Shown: piece after piece, positions 55,239-63,499 of the stretch
Numbering within the stretch: the stretch's first letter is position 1
Layout: every line of letters begins with the position of its first letter
Origin: Prosthecobacter sp.
Lineage (GTDB): Bacteria; Verrucomicrobiota; Verrucomicrobiia; Verrucomicrobiales; Verrucomicrobiaceae
Reading direction: 5' to 3'
Length of the DNA: 64,000 nt
Assembly: GCA_019186985.1 (NCBI GenBank)
Contig: JABARQ010000020.1
Span: 62,001 to 126,000 of the forward strand
Notes under the pieces: generated by a model
What the model saw: only the letters and a program-made list of their open reading frames with translations
What the model was told of the DNA's origin: nothing
Database searches by the model: none
Made by a program: the position numbers and the translations under genes

Positions 55239-56075
55239 TCAAATCCCGAGTTCACGCCTCACTCGCTCCGGTGTCCAGCCCTGCTGCCTCAGCGTCCGCA
55301 ACGACCGTGCGTCATCCCGTTTGGCCAGACGCCTCCCGTTTTCATCCAGGATCAGGCGATGATGCTCCCACTCCGGCACCGGCAGGCCCAGCAGCTCGAT
55401 CAGCAGCCGGTGCAGATGCGTCGCCGGCAGAAGGTCCTCACCCCGGGTCACCAGGGTCACTCCCTGCCGCGCATCGTCCAGAACCACGGCCAGATGATAG
55501 CTCGCCGGAGTGTCCTTTCTCGCCAGCACCACATCGCCAAAAATCGTCGGATCCGCCACCTGCCGGCCATGCGCACGGTCTGTCCACATTAACGGCCCTT
55601 CCACCCGTGTCAGCGCCCTGCCCACATCCAGCCGCAGGGCATAGGAAATTCCGGACGCCATCCTCTCCGCTCGCTCCTCCTGGCTCAGCGAGCGACAGGT
55701 CCCGGGATACAGCGGCCCGTCCGGCCCATGAGGGGCGTTCCCAGCCTGGGCGATCTCCAACTGAATCTCCTTCCTCGTGCAGAAACACGGATATAGCAGC
55801 CCCAGCGAGTCCAGCCTGTCCAGCCCGGCCCGGTAAACCGTCCCATGCTCCGACTGCCGGATCAATGGCTCCTCCCAGCTCAATCCCAGCCAGGCCAGGT
55901 CTTCAAAGATGCCCGCCTCATATTCAGGACGGGCTCGGGTCAAATCCAGATCCTCCAGCCTGATCAGAAACCGTCCGGCCCTGCCCCTCTCCGCCGCAAA
56001 CAGCGCCGCGTAAGCATGCCCCAGATGCAGCCAGCCGGTCGGACTCGGGGCAAATCGTGTGGTGAAGCGATTCAT
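55239..56075 (-). CDS. gluQRS: glutamyl-Q tRNA(Asp) synthetase
   Basis: A 278-residue shortened GluRS paralogue. It has the class-I boxes HLGH (17-20) in SPTGWLHLGHAYAAL and KRDDA in place of KMSKS (GRRLAKRDDARSL), and the Cys-rich zinc insert (CFCTRKEIQ...YPGTC), but no anticodon-binding domain. It attaches glutamate to the queuosine base of tRNA-Asp. Together with queE at 15100 this suggests a working queuosine pathway. Confidence 0.92.
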   Translation of the reverse strand: MNRFTTRFAPSPTGWLHLGHAYAALFAAERGRAGRFLIRLEDLDLTRARPEYEAGIFEDLAWLGLSWEEPLIRQSEHGTVYRAGLDRLDSLGLLYPCFCTRKEIQLEIAQAGNAPHGPDGPLYPGTCRSLSQEERAERMASGISYALRLDVGRALTRVEGPLMWTDRAHGRQVADPTIFGDVVLARKDTPASYHLAVVLDDARQGVTLVTRGEDLLPATHLHRLLIELLGLPVPEWEHHRLILDENGRRLAKRDDARSLRTLRQQGWTPERVRRELGI

Positions 56076-56216
56076 CGTTTGTCAGGAAGTCTATGCGCAG
56101 GCCCCGGCCCTCCGACAAGCCTTCTGATCATCGGCGGCCTGCCTGCAATCGCTGGTATGCCCGCCGGACCAGCACCTTAGGCTGGCGACGGCCAGACAAA
56201 AAATCACACTGCGCCC

Positions 56217-57737
56217 ATGCATCGGATCACCGGCACGCTCCTCCTGCAGCTTCTCGCGCTGAACTTCTCCGCCCAGGCCCAGGAACAGGTTCTGTTTGCC
56301 TTCGACGACCACAACATCGCCTGGCAGCACAACCTCAAGCTGACCCTCGAAACCGCCGTGAAGCACCCCGGCAACCCCGTGCTGCGCAACGGTCCTCCCG
56401 GCTCGCCCGACCACGGCCACGCCATCCTCTACGGCACCGTCCTGAAGCAGGGCGACACCTTCCGCATGTGGTACCTCGGCATGCATGAGCCCGAGATCAA
56501 GTCCGGCCAGGCGCCCGGCTGGTGGCGGCCCATGTGCTACGCCGAAAGCAGGGACGGCGTCACCTGGACCAAGCCAGACCTCGGCCTCGTCGAGTTCAAC
56601 GGCAACAGGCATAACAACATCTGCCTCATCGAGGGCGAGCCCTTCTCCATGACCCGGGTGAACGACTTCCTCTCAGTGCTCCATGATCCGGAGGACACCG
56701 ACCCCTCACGCCGCTACAAGTGCGCCTACATCGCCCACATGCCCTTCGACGAGGTCAGGGGCGGGCGCAGCAGGATCGGCCCGGACGAACGCCGCTGGGG
56801 TGCCTTCGTCACCGCCACCAGCCCCGACGGCCTGCGCTGGAAATGCGTCGGCGACCGCCCCGTCAACGCAGGCGGGGAACGCTTTGAAGTCAGCGGCCTC
56901 TACCGCTTTGGCGACTTCTATTACGGCACAGGCCAGCTTCTCAGCCCCTGGTCCTGGCGGCCCGACGGCAGCCCGGTCGGACGCGACATGCTCGCCTACC
57001 GTTCGCCGGATTTCATCCATTGGTCGAAGGCCAAGGCCTTCTCCTTCGCCCGCCCAGGCCAGCTCGCCAATCCTCCCGTGAAGGGCCAGCAGATGCACAT
57101 GGGCGCCGGCATCTGGAACCGCGGCAACGTGCTCGTCGGTCTCCACGGCATGTGGCAGGACGCCGAACAAACCCCGCCGAAGGGCAAAAGCTGGAACTTC
57201 GGCGTGCGTGTCGATCTCGGCCTGCTTATCAGCAACGACGGCGTGCATTTCCGCGAACCCGTCCCCGGCCACACCGTCATTCCACGCGGCAAGGCGGGCG
57301 AGTGGGACGACATCGCCATCCTCCAGGGCCACGCTTTTGTGAACGAGGGCGACCGAACCATGATCTGGTACTCACACTGGGACACCGGCGGCAACCTGGA
57401 GCACATGGACATCGGTCTCGCCACGCTGCGACGCGACGGCTTCGGCCACCTCTCGCGCCATGTTTCCGATGAGGAGGGCCACTTCATCACCAGTCCGTTC
57501 ATGGCAAAAAAGATCGCTCTCAACGTTGAGGGAGCCTCGTCCGAATCACCACTCACCCTGCAGCTTCTCGATCCGCTCGACCGCCCGATTGAAGGCATGG
57601 AAGCCCGGCTCACCTCCAGTGGTGTCAAGATCGAGGCCATCTGGCCGAAACCTCTGCCAGCCGGCCAAAAACTGGCCCTGCGCGTGAACTACCCGGCAGG
57701 CAGTCCCGCCAAGGTTTATGCCGTGTATTTGTACTGA
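56217..57737 (+). CDS. secreted five-bladed-propeller glycoside-hydrolase-like protein
   Basis: A 506-residue protein with a signal peptide (MHRITGTLLLQLLALNFSAQA) and a propeller of the GH43/GH32-related kind: FRMWYLGMHEP, YAESRDGVTWTKPDLGLVEFNG, SVLHDPEDTDPSRRYKCAYIAH and TMIWYSHWDTGGNL. These motifs resemble proteins in Planctomycetes and Verrucomicrobia annotated as glycosyl hydrolases or sialidase-like. Catalytic residues cannot be assigned with confidence. The next gene (an esterase) starts 42 bp downstream, which suggests joint use on a polysaccharide. Confidence 0.8.
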   Translation: MHRITGTLLLQLLALNFSAQAQEQVLFAFDDHNIAWQHNLKLTLETAVKHPGNPVLRNGPPGSPDHGHAILYGTVLKQGDTFRMWYLGMHEPEIKSGQAPGWWRPMCYAESRDGVTWTKPDLGLVEFNGNRHNNICLIEGEPFSMTRVNDFLSVLHDPEDTDPSRRYKCAYIAHMPFDEVRGGRSRIGPDERRWGAFVTATSPDGLRWKCVGDRPVNAGGERFEVSGLYRFGDFYYGTGQLLSPWSWRPDGSPVGRDMLAYRSPDFIHWSKAKAFSFARPGQLANPPVKGQQMHMGAGIWNRGNVLVGLHGMWQDAEQTPPKGKSWNFGVRVDLGLLISNDGVHFREPVPGHTVIPRGKAGEWDDIAILQGHAFVNEGDRTMIWYSHWDTGGNLEHMDIGLATLRRDGFGHLSRHVSDEEGHFITSPFMAKKIALNVEGASSESPLTLQLLDPLDRPIEGMEARLTSSGVKIEAIWPKPLPAGQKLALRVNYPAGSPAKVYAVYLY

Positions 57738-57779
57738 CGAGGCCAGTCTGGCAAGCTCACCGTCACCCGGGGCGTAAGG

Positions 57780-58904
57780 GTGGTCATGCCCCATCACGCA
57801 CTTCGATTTCACGCGGCCGCACTCACCGCCATCGCCCTGTCCGCAGCGCTCCCCGTGACCGCCGTCGGCCCGATGCCTGATTCGCTGCGCGCCTTCACCC
57901 AGCCACCGCCGGAACTCGCCCAGGAAACCGGCGGCTACCGTTCCCCGCTGCTCTTCAAGGACGGCTCCAAGGTGCAGACCGCCAACGACTGGGCACGACG
58001 CCGCGCCGAAATCCTGCGCGACTGGACAGCCATCATGGGCGAATGGCCGCCCGTTCTCGACAAGCCAGCACTGGAGATCCTCGAAACCAAGCCGCGCGAA
58101 AACTTCATCCAGCAGAAGATCCGACTCCAGATCGCCCCCGATCAGAAAAGCGACGGCTGGCTGCTGATCCCCGAGGGTCCCGGCCCCTTCCCCGCCGTTT
58201 TCGTCCCCTACTACGACCCTGAAACCAGCGCCGGGCTCGGAGCCAAGCCCTTGCGTGACTTCGCCTACCAGCTCACCAAGCGCGGGTTTGTCAGCCTCAG
58301 CATCGGTTCACCTGGCGGTGACGCCCGCAAGCCCGTCCTTAGCGCCCAGGCCAAATGCCAGCCCCTCAGCTACCTGGCCTACATCGCCGCCAACGCCTGG
58401 CAGGCGCTCGCCAGCCTGCCTCAGGTCGATTCCAAACGCATCGGCATCGTCGGCCATTCCTACGGCGGCAAGTGGTCGATGTTTGGTGCCTGCCTCTGGG
58501 ACAAGTATGCCTGCGGCGTGTGGTCCGACCCCGGCATCGTCTTTGACGAAACCCGCCAGAGCATCAACTACCAGGAACCCTGGTATCTCGGCCTAGACCC
58601 GACCCTGACACGCAGACCCGGTCTCATCACTACTGAAAGCCCACGCACAGGCGCCTACAAAACCTTGATCGCCCAAGGCCATGACCTCGTCGAATTCCAG
58701 GCCCTCATGGCGCCACGTCCTTTTCTCGTGTCTGGAGGTGCCGAAGATCCCCCCAAACGCTGGGCCGCCCTCAATCATCTTCGCACCGTCAACCATCTCC
58801 TCGGCCACGAAGACCGTGTGGCCATGACCAACCGTGAAAAGCACGATCCAAACCCCGAATCGAACGACGTCATCTACCGCTTTTTCGAGCACTGGCTGAA
58901 GTGA
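57780..58904 (+). CDS. secreted alpha/beta-hydrolase, acetyl-xylan-esterase-like
   Basis: A 374-residue protein with a signal peptide (start ATG or the ATG two codons later) and an alpha/beta-hydrolase domain. The nucleophile elbow is GHSYGG with S227, preceded by FPAVFVPYYDPETSAGLGAKPLRDFAYQLTKRGFVSLSIGSPGG. A late Asp (about 320, GGAEDPPKRW) and H (near 345) complete the likely triad. The layout resembles dienelactone-hydrolase/acetyl-xylan-esterase proteins of the same neighbourhoods. It probably forms a two-gene operon with the propeller protein and de-esterifies sugars. Confidence 0.85.
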   Translation: MVMPHHALRFHAAALTAIALSAALPVTAVGPMPDSLRAFTQPPPELAQETGGYRSPLLFKDGSKVQTANDWARRRAEILRDWTAIMGEWPPVLDKPALEILETKPRENFIQQKIRLQIAPDQKSDGWLLIPEGPGPFPAVFVPYYDPETSAGLGAKPLRDFAYQLTKRGFVSLSIGSPGGDARKPVLSAQAKCQPLSYLAYIAANAWQALASLPQVDSKRIGIVGHSYGGKWSMFGACLWDKYACGVWSDPGIVFDETRQSINYQEPWYLGLDPTLTRRPGLITTESPRTGAYKTLIAQGHDLVEFQALMAPRPFLVSGGAEDPPKRWAALNHLRTVNHLLGHEDRVAMTNREKHDPNPESNDVIYRFFEHWLK

Positions 58905-59007
58905 TCCCAGCAAAGCTTCACCACCTCTGAAAAGAAGATGCGGGAAAATGTAAAAAAGCCGTTGCTTATTCACCCCATCTTGCCAGACTCGCGGCCCTCC
59001 CAAACGA

Positions 59008-59083
59008 GGCTCGGTAGCTCAGTCGGTAGAGCAGGGGATTGAAAATCCCCGTGTCGGCGGTTCGATTCCGTCCCGAGCCACCA
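59008..59083 (+). tRNA. tRNA-Phe (GAA), with encoded CCA
   Basis: A full cloverleaf: acceptor GGCTCGG pairs with CCGAGCC, a D-arm with GCTC...GAGC, an anticodon arm GGGGA-TTGAAAA-TCCCC with anticodon GAA at 59041-59043, and T-arm GGCGG-TTCGATT-CCGTC (one end mismatch of G-T type). The CCA end (59081-59083) is encoded. A gene-poor, lower-GC region follows directly, the usual pattern for a tRNA used as an integration site. Confidence 0.96.
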
Positions 59084-59436
59084 CCGCTTATAAAGCGTTG
59101 GTTTTCAAAGGATTACAAAGACTCAAGGGGTGCTTTTGCCATCCAGTCCTAAAAATAGTTCAAAAGATTTCTCGAACTTTGCATCGTTCACATGCTTTGC
59201 GTTGTTGGCATCTTTTCCTGCTAATCGCCCCTCCCTAACGAGCATCAAAGATTTGAGAAATGGGGCGGCAACCAACGCCCCATTCACTTTGCGACACGCT
59301 TTTGCGTGTTCTTCATGGGTAGTTCCTGATTGATCCTGATCGCATCCCATGCCTCAAATTGGATGGAGCGCACCGCCTGAGTTTGGGATTCAGAGGTTCA
59401 AACCGGGGCGATGCCCATCAATCCGGAAAACCCACC
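59084..59436. other. 353-bp stretch between tRNA-Phe and the first island gene
   Basis: I see no convincing gene. A 75-codon minus-strand frame (59123-59350) and a 67-codon plus-strand frame (59130-59333) lie opposite each other; neither has a recognisable motif or start region. The stretch at 59360-59416 looks like the anticodon and T arms of a broken tRNA-Pro but cannot fold into one. Confidence 0.5.
59085..59105 (+). terminator. weak hairpin after tRNA-Phe
   Basis: CGCTT (59085-59089) pairs with AAGCG (59093-59097) over a 3-nt loop, followed by TTGGTTTT. It is a plausible but weak terminator for the tRNA transcript. Confidence 0.4.
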
Positions 59437-60531
59437 ATGAAAACCAGCCCCAGCAAAAAGAAGCCAGCCGCAATTCTAAAGCATCAAGACTTTGAGATGG
59501 CCTACGACCTCAAAAAAGAGCGTCGGAAGTGTCGGGCGAAGGGCGGCCAAAGCAAAATGGGCGTGGCGTGGATCGAACACGGCCGACTGAAGGCTGTTCC
59601 AAGCTCCCACTTTCAGAAGCAGCCAGCACCTCCATCAAAGTCGGTTGAAATGTACGAGCGATGGCTTGACGAAATCGGCTTGAATTCCGGCCGCGAGGCC
59701 CGTTCGAAAGAACCCAGGCGTATGCCTGCCTCTTCGGCAAAATATCGGCTTTGCCTTATCGTCTCCCGGGGAAGCAGCTGGGATATCTGGAACTATCAGG
59801 AGGTTCAGAAGAGCTTCGCGGCGAAAAGGAAACGGAAAGCGGACCGGTTGGCATACACCCTCCCTGAGGAGTTTACCATTTATTCCACCGATCTGGCACC
59901 CGACGTCTGGCAGGCTTCGCAGGATAAAACGGTCACGGAACGATGCCTGGAATGCGCCCGGGCTTTGCTGGGGGAAGCCGCCAGTCTCTACGAAATGGGC
60001 TGTGTTTATCTCGAAGGTTTTGAAGAGGCCTACGACCTTTGGAAAGGAGAGCCTCCCCATGAATTGACGACAAACCAGAGCCTGGCACTCGCCGCCTCAG
60101 ACCATCTCAAAAATAGCCTCGAGGAGATAAAGCGGATGCTCTATACCTTCACCACATTTGAGATGCGAAAAAAGGTTCCCGATGCCGCAGTCGCATTGAG
60201 GCAAGGATGGATCGTCGGCAGCTGGCTGGCCAAGGCAAGGGCCATCCTCACGAATGCGGAATCCTTGAAAATGGCCAGCAACCAGGGCATTTTTTCGAAG
60301 TCACGTTCCAATTTTTGGGATGACCTCGTCAGGGCTACAGAAAACCGAGGCAAAAGCGCCAAGGAGCTTTTTGAAGGACTCAGGAACAAGCCCGACCTGG
60401 ATTACCCAGACACAAAGCTCTCCATTGACGAGATGGGCAGGCTGGTTCGAGGCAACGGCAGCCGGATTCAATTCACGAGCTTCATGGCCTCCCTCTCCAG
60501 AGCCCGCCAGCGCCGGCTGAAAAAAAATTAA
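59437..60531 (+). CDS. unknown accessory-region protein
   Basis: A 364-residue, strongly basic and charged protein with no recognised family. The first 50 residues are Lys-rich (MKTSPSKKKPAAILK). A helical middle follows (VTERCLECARALLGEAASLYEMGCVYLEGFEEAYDLWKG; two Cys four apart). The end is basic (MASLSRARQRRLKKN). Basic ends suggest nucleic-acid contact, but that is a guess. Codon use is visibly less GC-biased than in the core genes. The frame is open upstream to 59359, but the first residues there read through the tRNA-like debris, so ATG 59437 is used. Confidence 0.65.
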   Translation: MKTSPSKKKPAAILKHQDFEMAYDLKKERRKCRAKGGQSKMGVAWIEHGRLKAVPSSHFQKQPAPPSKSVEMYERWLDEIGLNSGREARSKEPRRMPASSAKYRLCLIVSRGSSWDIWNYQEVQKSFAAKRKRKADRLAYTLPEEFTIYSTDLAPDVWQASQDKTVTERCLECARALLGEAASLYEMGCVYLEGFEEAYDLWKGEPPHELTTNQSLALAASDHLKNSLEEIKRMLYTFTTFEMRKKVPDAAVALRQGWIVGSWLAKARAILTNAESLKMASNQGIFSKSRSNFWDDLVRATENRGKSAKELFEGLRNKPDLDYPDTKLSIDEMGRLVRGNGSRIQFTSFMASLSRARQRRLKKN

Positions 60532-60598
60532 CGCATACGCGCTTGGTTAATTTTCGTGAGGTGACGATGACACGCAGGTGCGTTTCTTCACGGTCGCC

Positions 60599-60793
60599 AT
60601 GAATAACCATGCTGACACCCACACACAGTCTCCCTTTCTAACGCCGGCCGAACTGGCCGCACGCTGGCAGGTAAGCACCTTGACCCTCCGAAGATGGCGG
60701 AAGGAAGGAAGACTCAAAACCATCAATATCGGGCGGGCAGTTCGATTCGAACTGACGGAGGTGCAACGCGTCGAGAGGGATGCACAGGCTTGA
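60599..60793 (+). CDS. small excisionase/MerR-like helix-turn-helix protein
   Basis: A 64-residue protein. Its core TPAELAARWQVSTLTLRRWR (then KEGRLKTINIGRAVRFELTEV) is the HTH_17 form of winged helix found in excisionases and control proteins of mobile elements. The start is ATG 60599 (MNNHAD); an earlier ATG at 60578 is possible. It follows the unknown gene by 67 bp and precedes another HTH gene by 27 bp, which looks like an integrative-element control cluster. No integrase is visible. Confidence 0.75.
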   Translation: MNNHADTHTQSPFLTPAELAARWQVSTLTLRRWRKEGRLKTINIGRAVRFELTEVQRVERDAQA

Positions 60794-60820
60794 AACCTCC
60801 AACATTCGACCTTCAAGCTC

Positions 60821-61180
60821 ATGTTGCACCATCTCCCAAAAAAGCCGGGGCGCCCGTCGAAGCGAAATCCAGAATTCGAAGCGAGGCTTTTCAAGCTCCT
60901 GGAAAATGGCTGGTCTCGCAGAAGAGCAGCCATTCGCTGCAAAGTGTCCCCGAAAACAATCCAGCGTTGGATTCGCCAAAGCACCGCTTTCCGTCGCCAG
61001 GTTCTAAATGCTGAGGCGATCGGACTGCCGAAAGCCGCATTTCAAACATGGATCAGTCATCCCTTTCGGGGGCAGCGCCCACCGCGTAAACGGGGAAAAC
61101 GAGGCAGGCCATATCCACTTCCATCTTACTGTATTCCAACGAATTACCGCTACATTCATCCGTCCAGGTGGACCCGGTAA
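60821..61180 (+). CDS. helix-turn-helix protein, terminase-small-subunit-like
   Basis: A 119-residue basic protein. It has a GRPSK start and a homeodomain-like HTH (FEARLFKLLENGWSRRRAAI and CKVSPKTIQRWIRQSTAF), features shared with phage terminase small subunits and transposon-linked proteins, followed by an Arg/Lys/Pro-rich tail (GQRPPRKRGKRGRPYPLP). A role in DNA recognition is inferred; the exact family is open. Confidence 0.65.
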   Translation: MLHHLPKKPGRPSKRNPEFEARLFKLLENGWSRRRAAIRCKVSPKTIQRWIRQSTAFRRQVLNAEAIGLPKAAFQTWISHPFRGQRPPRKRGKRGRPYPLPSYCIPTNYRYIHPSRWTR

Positions 61181-61422
61181 TAAATGACTGGGGGTTTTGT
61201 ACCCATGCCCCCGCGCACCTGCGCGCGCGCGGAAAAAAAACACGGTTTTGCCCCCCTAAAAGGGTCAATTTCTTCCAATGAATTTAGTGCTTATAGCCTG
61301 ATGTCGTAAACGAAACTGATCAAACCGATGACCGGTAAAAGAACCGGTTCTTTTACCGGTTCTTTTACCCGTCATCGGCAGGGTCAATCAGGCAATCATT
61401 TCGGCCTCATTCACGCATTCAA
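61181..61422. other. 242-bp control region with palindromes
   Basis: No gene. It holds a GGGGG...CCCCC pairing near 61191-61216, an alternating CG tract near 61216-61236, an A-run near 61240, and the palindrome array at 61325-61378. Its place before a replication-like gene makes it a candidate origin or operator region. Confidence 0.5.
61325..61378. repeat. nested palindrome array
   Basis: GGTAAAAGAACC (61334-61345) is followed at once by its inverse GGTTCTTTTACC (61346-61357), a perfect 24-bp palindrome, and then by a second direct copy of GGTTCTTTTACC (61358-61369). The whole is framed by the inverted pair CCGATGAC (61325-61332) and GTCATCGG (61371-61378). It lies 45 bp before the start of the next gene. 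Confidence 0.9.
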
Positions 61423-62538
61423 GTGACTGCCCATTACTTCCAGTTTCCCATCTCAGCCTTGTGCTATGGAATGAACAGGGACAACCGCTGGATCCATGTC
61501 GCAGCATACGCCAGCTTGCATTATGGCCGTGTCCTTGCGGACAAAACCCCAGACGAAGAGTTGAAGAACTGCTTGTCGGATTTTTCTGCCTGCAACCCAG
61601 GAGCTGAGGTGGAAGCAGGCAACCCCGATCATCAGAGCCTTGTTCTCGGTCTGTCTCGTCTTTTACCCAAGGTTGCTTACACCATCGAGCAGCTGCTCAG
61701 TTTCGCCCAGGAAGTCAAAAGACACTGCGATCGGCACCCAAACCCTCAGGTGAGAGTCCGGCAGGACATCTGGAAGAACACCTTTGACGCCGAAACTTCA
61801 AAGCATCAATTGTCTTTCAAGGAGTTCGCCGTGCTGTGCGCCATCTACGCGGCCATCGGGAAAAAAAGCTATGCCAAGATCTCCCACGACTACATCCGCT
61901 GCCTGGCTTCGGGTCATGTCAATTTTAGCGAATTCATCTCCAGGGATTCAGAGCCATGCACAGACTCACTCCACCTGTCCAAACGCCAGGTCCGCAAAAT
62001 CATTGACGATCTCGAGGCGAACAGATTCTTCAGCAAGTTCACCTACAATCGAGGTGAGTGTTTTTACTCCAACCGATTGATGCGGGCTGCGCTTTCCGGC
62101 ATGATTTGCGCGAGAAAGACCAGGAAACTGGAAACTTTGGCGGCTAATCGGAGCCTGGACCAGGCAGACTCCCATGCCATCAAAAGGAGAGTTCAAGAAG
62201 CATCGGCTCCATTTCGACACATGAAGGATTTCTCTCGGAGCGACACCTTTCCGGGAGGAAACACCTTCCAACCGAGAAAAATGCCCGTTCACCCACCGAC
62301 ACCGGCCACCCCGAAATACCCCGACAAGCAGCGCCAGGGACAGGCCGGATTGAAGCAGGGTGAAATGTTCATTCCAAAAGCATCAGCTGCATTTCCAAAG
62401 CAAAAGCCGTCGCAGGAATTCAAATGGGACGACACCATTCCTAAAGGCAGCGGCTACTTCATGAATCTGCTAAAAGCAGACTCTCTTCCCGCACCACCAG
62501 GCTCCCCCCCTCTACAAAACACGCAGAAAGCGGCCTGA
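61423..62538 (+). CDS. replication-initiator-like protein (putative), accessory
   Basis: A 371-residue protein starting at GTG (ATG 61471 is an alternative). Residues about 125-235 look like a winged helix (LSFKEFAVLCAIYAAIGKKS, then LSKRQVRKIIDDLEANRFFSKFTYNRGECFYSNRLMRAAL), as in plasmid and phage replication initiators; the N terminus (YFQFPISALCYGMNRDNRW) precedes it. The last 120 residues are Pro/Lys-rich and low in complexity. It is preceded by a palindrome array that could be its binding site. The function is inferred, and the family was not recognised. Confidence 0.6.
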   Translation: MTAHYFQFPISALCYGMNRDNRWIHVAAYASLHYGRVLADKTPDEELKNCLSDFSACNPGAEVEAGNPDHQSLVLGLSRLLPKVAYTIEQLLSFAQEVKRHCDRHPNPQVRVRQDIWKNTFDAETSKHQLSFKEFAVLCAIYAAIGKKSYAKISHDYIRCLASGHVNFSEFISRDSEPCTDSLHLSKRQVRKIIDDLEANRFFSKFTYNRGECFYSNRLMRAALSGMICARKTRKLETLAANRSLDQADSHAIKRRVQEASAPFRHMKDFSRSDTFPGGNTFQPRKMPVHPPTPATPKYPDKQRQGQAGLKQGEMFIPKASAAFPKQKPSQEFKWDDTIPKGSGYFMNLLKADSLPAPPGSPPLQNTQKAA

Positions 62539-62699
62539 ATGCAGAGTTCGTTTCGGGTGGGCGTGAAAATGTGATGGGTGGCAGGTCCTCCCAGGGCTTC
62601 GCCATTGTCCCCATCGCAAGCCCAATGCATCCAGCGCATTGGATAGTATAATGCTGCGCGCCGGCAACGGCCGTGACGAAAAAACTCGGCCACAAAGGC

Positions 62700-62819
62700 T
62701 GCCATGGACGGCTAGCACTACGCCTCAGGGCAGACGCCCTTGACTTCCGGCTAGCACTTCCCCTTGCCGGGTGTGCGGTGGACTTGAACCACCCAGTGAG
62801 TGCGCCCTTGCGGGCGCAC
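62700..62819 (-). mobile_element. possible 5' fragment of a group II intron
   Basis: Read on the minus strand from 62819: GTGCGCCC-GCAA-GGGCGCAC, a perfect 8-bp hairpin with a GNRA tetraloop that starts with the GUGCG typical of group II intron 5' ends, then GGTGG-TTCAAGT-CCACC (62793-62777), then AGTGCTAGCCGGAAGTC and a GGGC-hairpin. The preceding exon-side sequence is a terminator with T-run, the usual target of class C introns. No reverse transcriptase and no domain V were found downstream, so it would be a truncated remnant. Confidence 0.4.
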
Positions 62820-62822
62820 CAC

Positions 62823-62857
62823 AAAAAATGCCTGGCTTCCCTCTCGGTCAACCAGGC
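62823..62857 (-). terminator. Rho-independent terminator (minus strand)
   Basis: On the minus strand GCCTGG (from 62857) pairs with CCAGGC (ending at 62830), extended by a G-T and an A-T pair, followed by A and six T (62828-62823). No minus-strand gene that it would serve is recognisable upstream, so it may be a leftover. Confidence 0.6.
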
Positions 62858-63499
62858 CTACGACGCAGATGAGAACAGGGCTGGAGTTCCCTGGCTCTAC
62901 ACACGCCTGCCAACTGTTTGCCGAGGCAGACGCGGGTGCCGCGAAGGTTTCAAGCTTAAACCCTACCGATCTCCTTGCAAGGGTCTTGCAGGCCCGTTTC
63001 CAGCCCTCGTGAGCTGGCTCCGCCTCATCCAGTGATTGTAGCGCTAAATAGTGCCCATGTCAGGCATCGTCAGCTGCATTACTGCTGCAACCCTTTAAAA
63101 CATGGCTCGCACGGTGCCGCTGCCGTAACGATTTTCTCCAATCGTTCCACGCCTTCCTCGACAAGCCAATGCTCGTTGCTGCATTGACCAGTTGCAGTGC
63201 CCCCTCGAACCAGTTGCAAGATGGATGGCCAGTGTCGTTGTAACCGCGGATGCTGCGCATCACTTCCGCAGCGGGTTCGGACCGCTGCTTTTCCAGGGAG
63301 GGGAGACAGCGGGGATAGGCGCTGCGCCTTTTTTAGAACTCTTTTTTTGAGGGTCTTTTTCCAGAGGTCTTTCTATAAACGTTGCCCTGACCTTGCCCCA
63401 GGGTGTCGCCCACCTTTCCGCAACCTTGCCCGTTTCTGCAGCACCTCCGGCACGCGCCAAACCTTTTGCTTTTCACGCCGCGTCCGCCTCTGTGTCCTC

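Larger units (their letters stand above)
62539..63499. other. 961 bp without a convincing gene
   Basis: No frame here has a recognisable product or clear coding bias. It holds a group-II-intron-like fragment (62700-62819, minus), a terminator hairpin (62823-62857, minus), a repeated CGGCTAGCAC (62709-62718 and 62748-62757), and a small plus-strand frame (about 62871-63012, MRTGLEFPGSTHACQLFAEA...) that could be a 47-residue peptide or debris. The stretch looks like an eroded island border. Confidence 0.5.

Noticed and set aside
59123-59350. 75-codon minus-strand frame after tRNA-Phe
   Set aside because: No motif, no start context and an equally long frame on the other strand; not separable from chance.
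59360-59416. tRNA-Pro-like string (CTGAG-TTTGGGA-TTCAG, then GGTTCAAAC)
   Set aside because: The anticodon arm folds, but the variable loop and most of the T-stem are missing and the D-arm has an extra base. At best it is tRNA debris or an old att site.
62459-62851. 130-codon minus-strand frame
   Set aside because: It reads through the terminator, the intron-like fragment and the end of the plus-strand gene; the product has no motif.
63260-63460. Short minus-strand frames before the SRAP gene
   Set aside because: They are Lys/Pro/Arg-rich shadows without homology that I can recognise.
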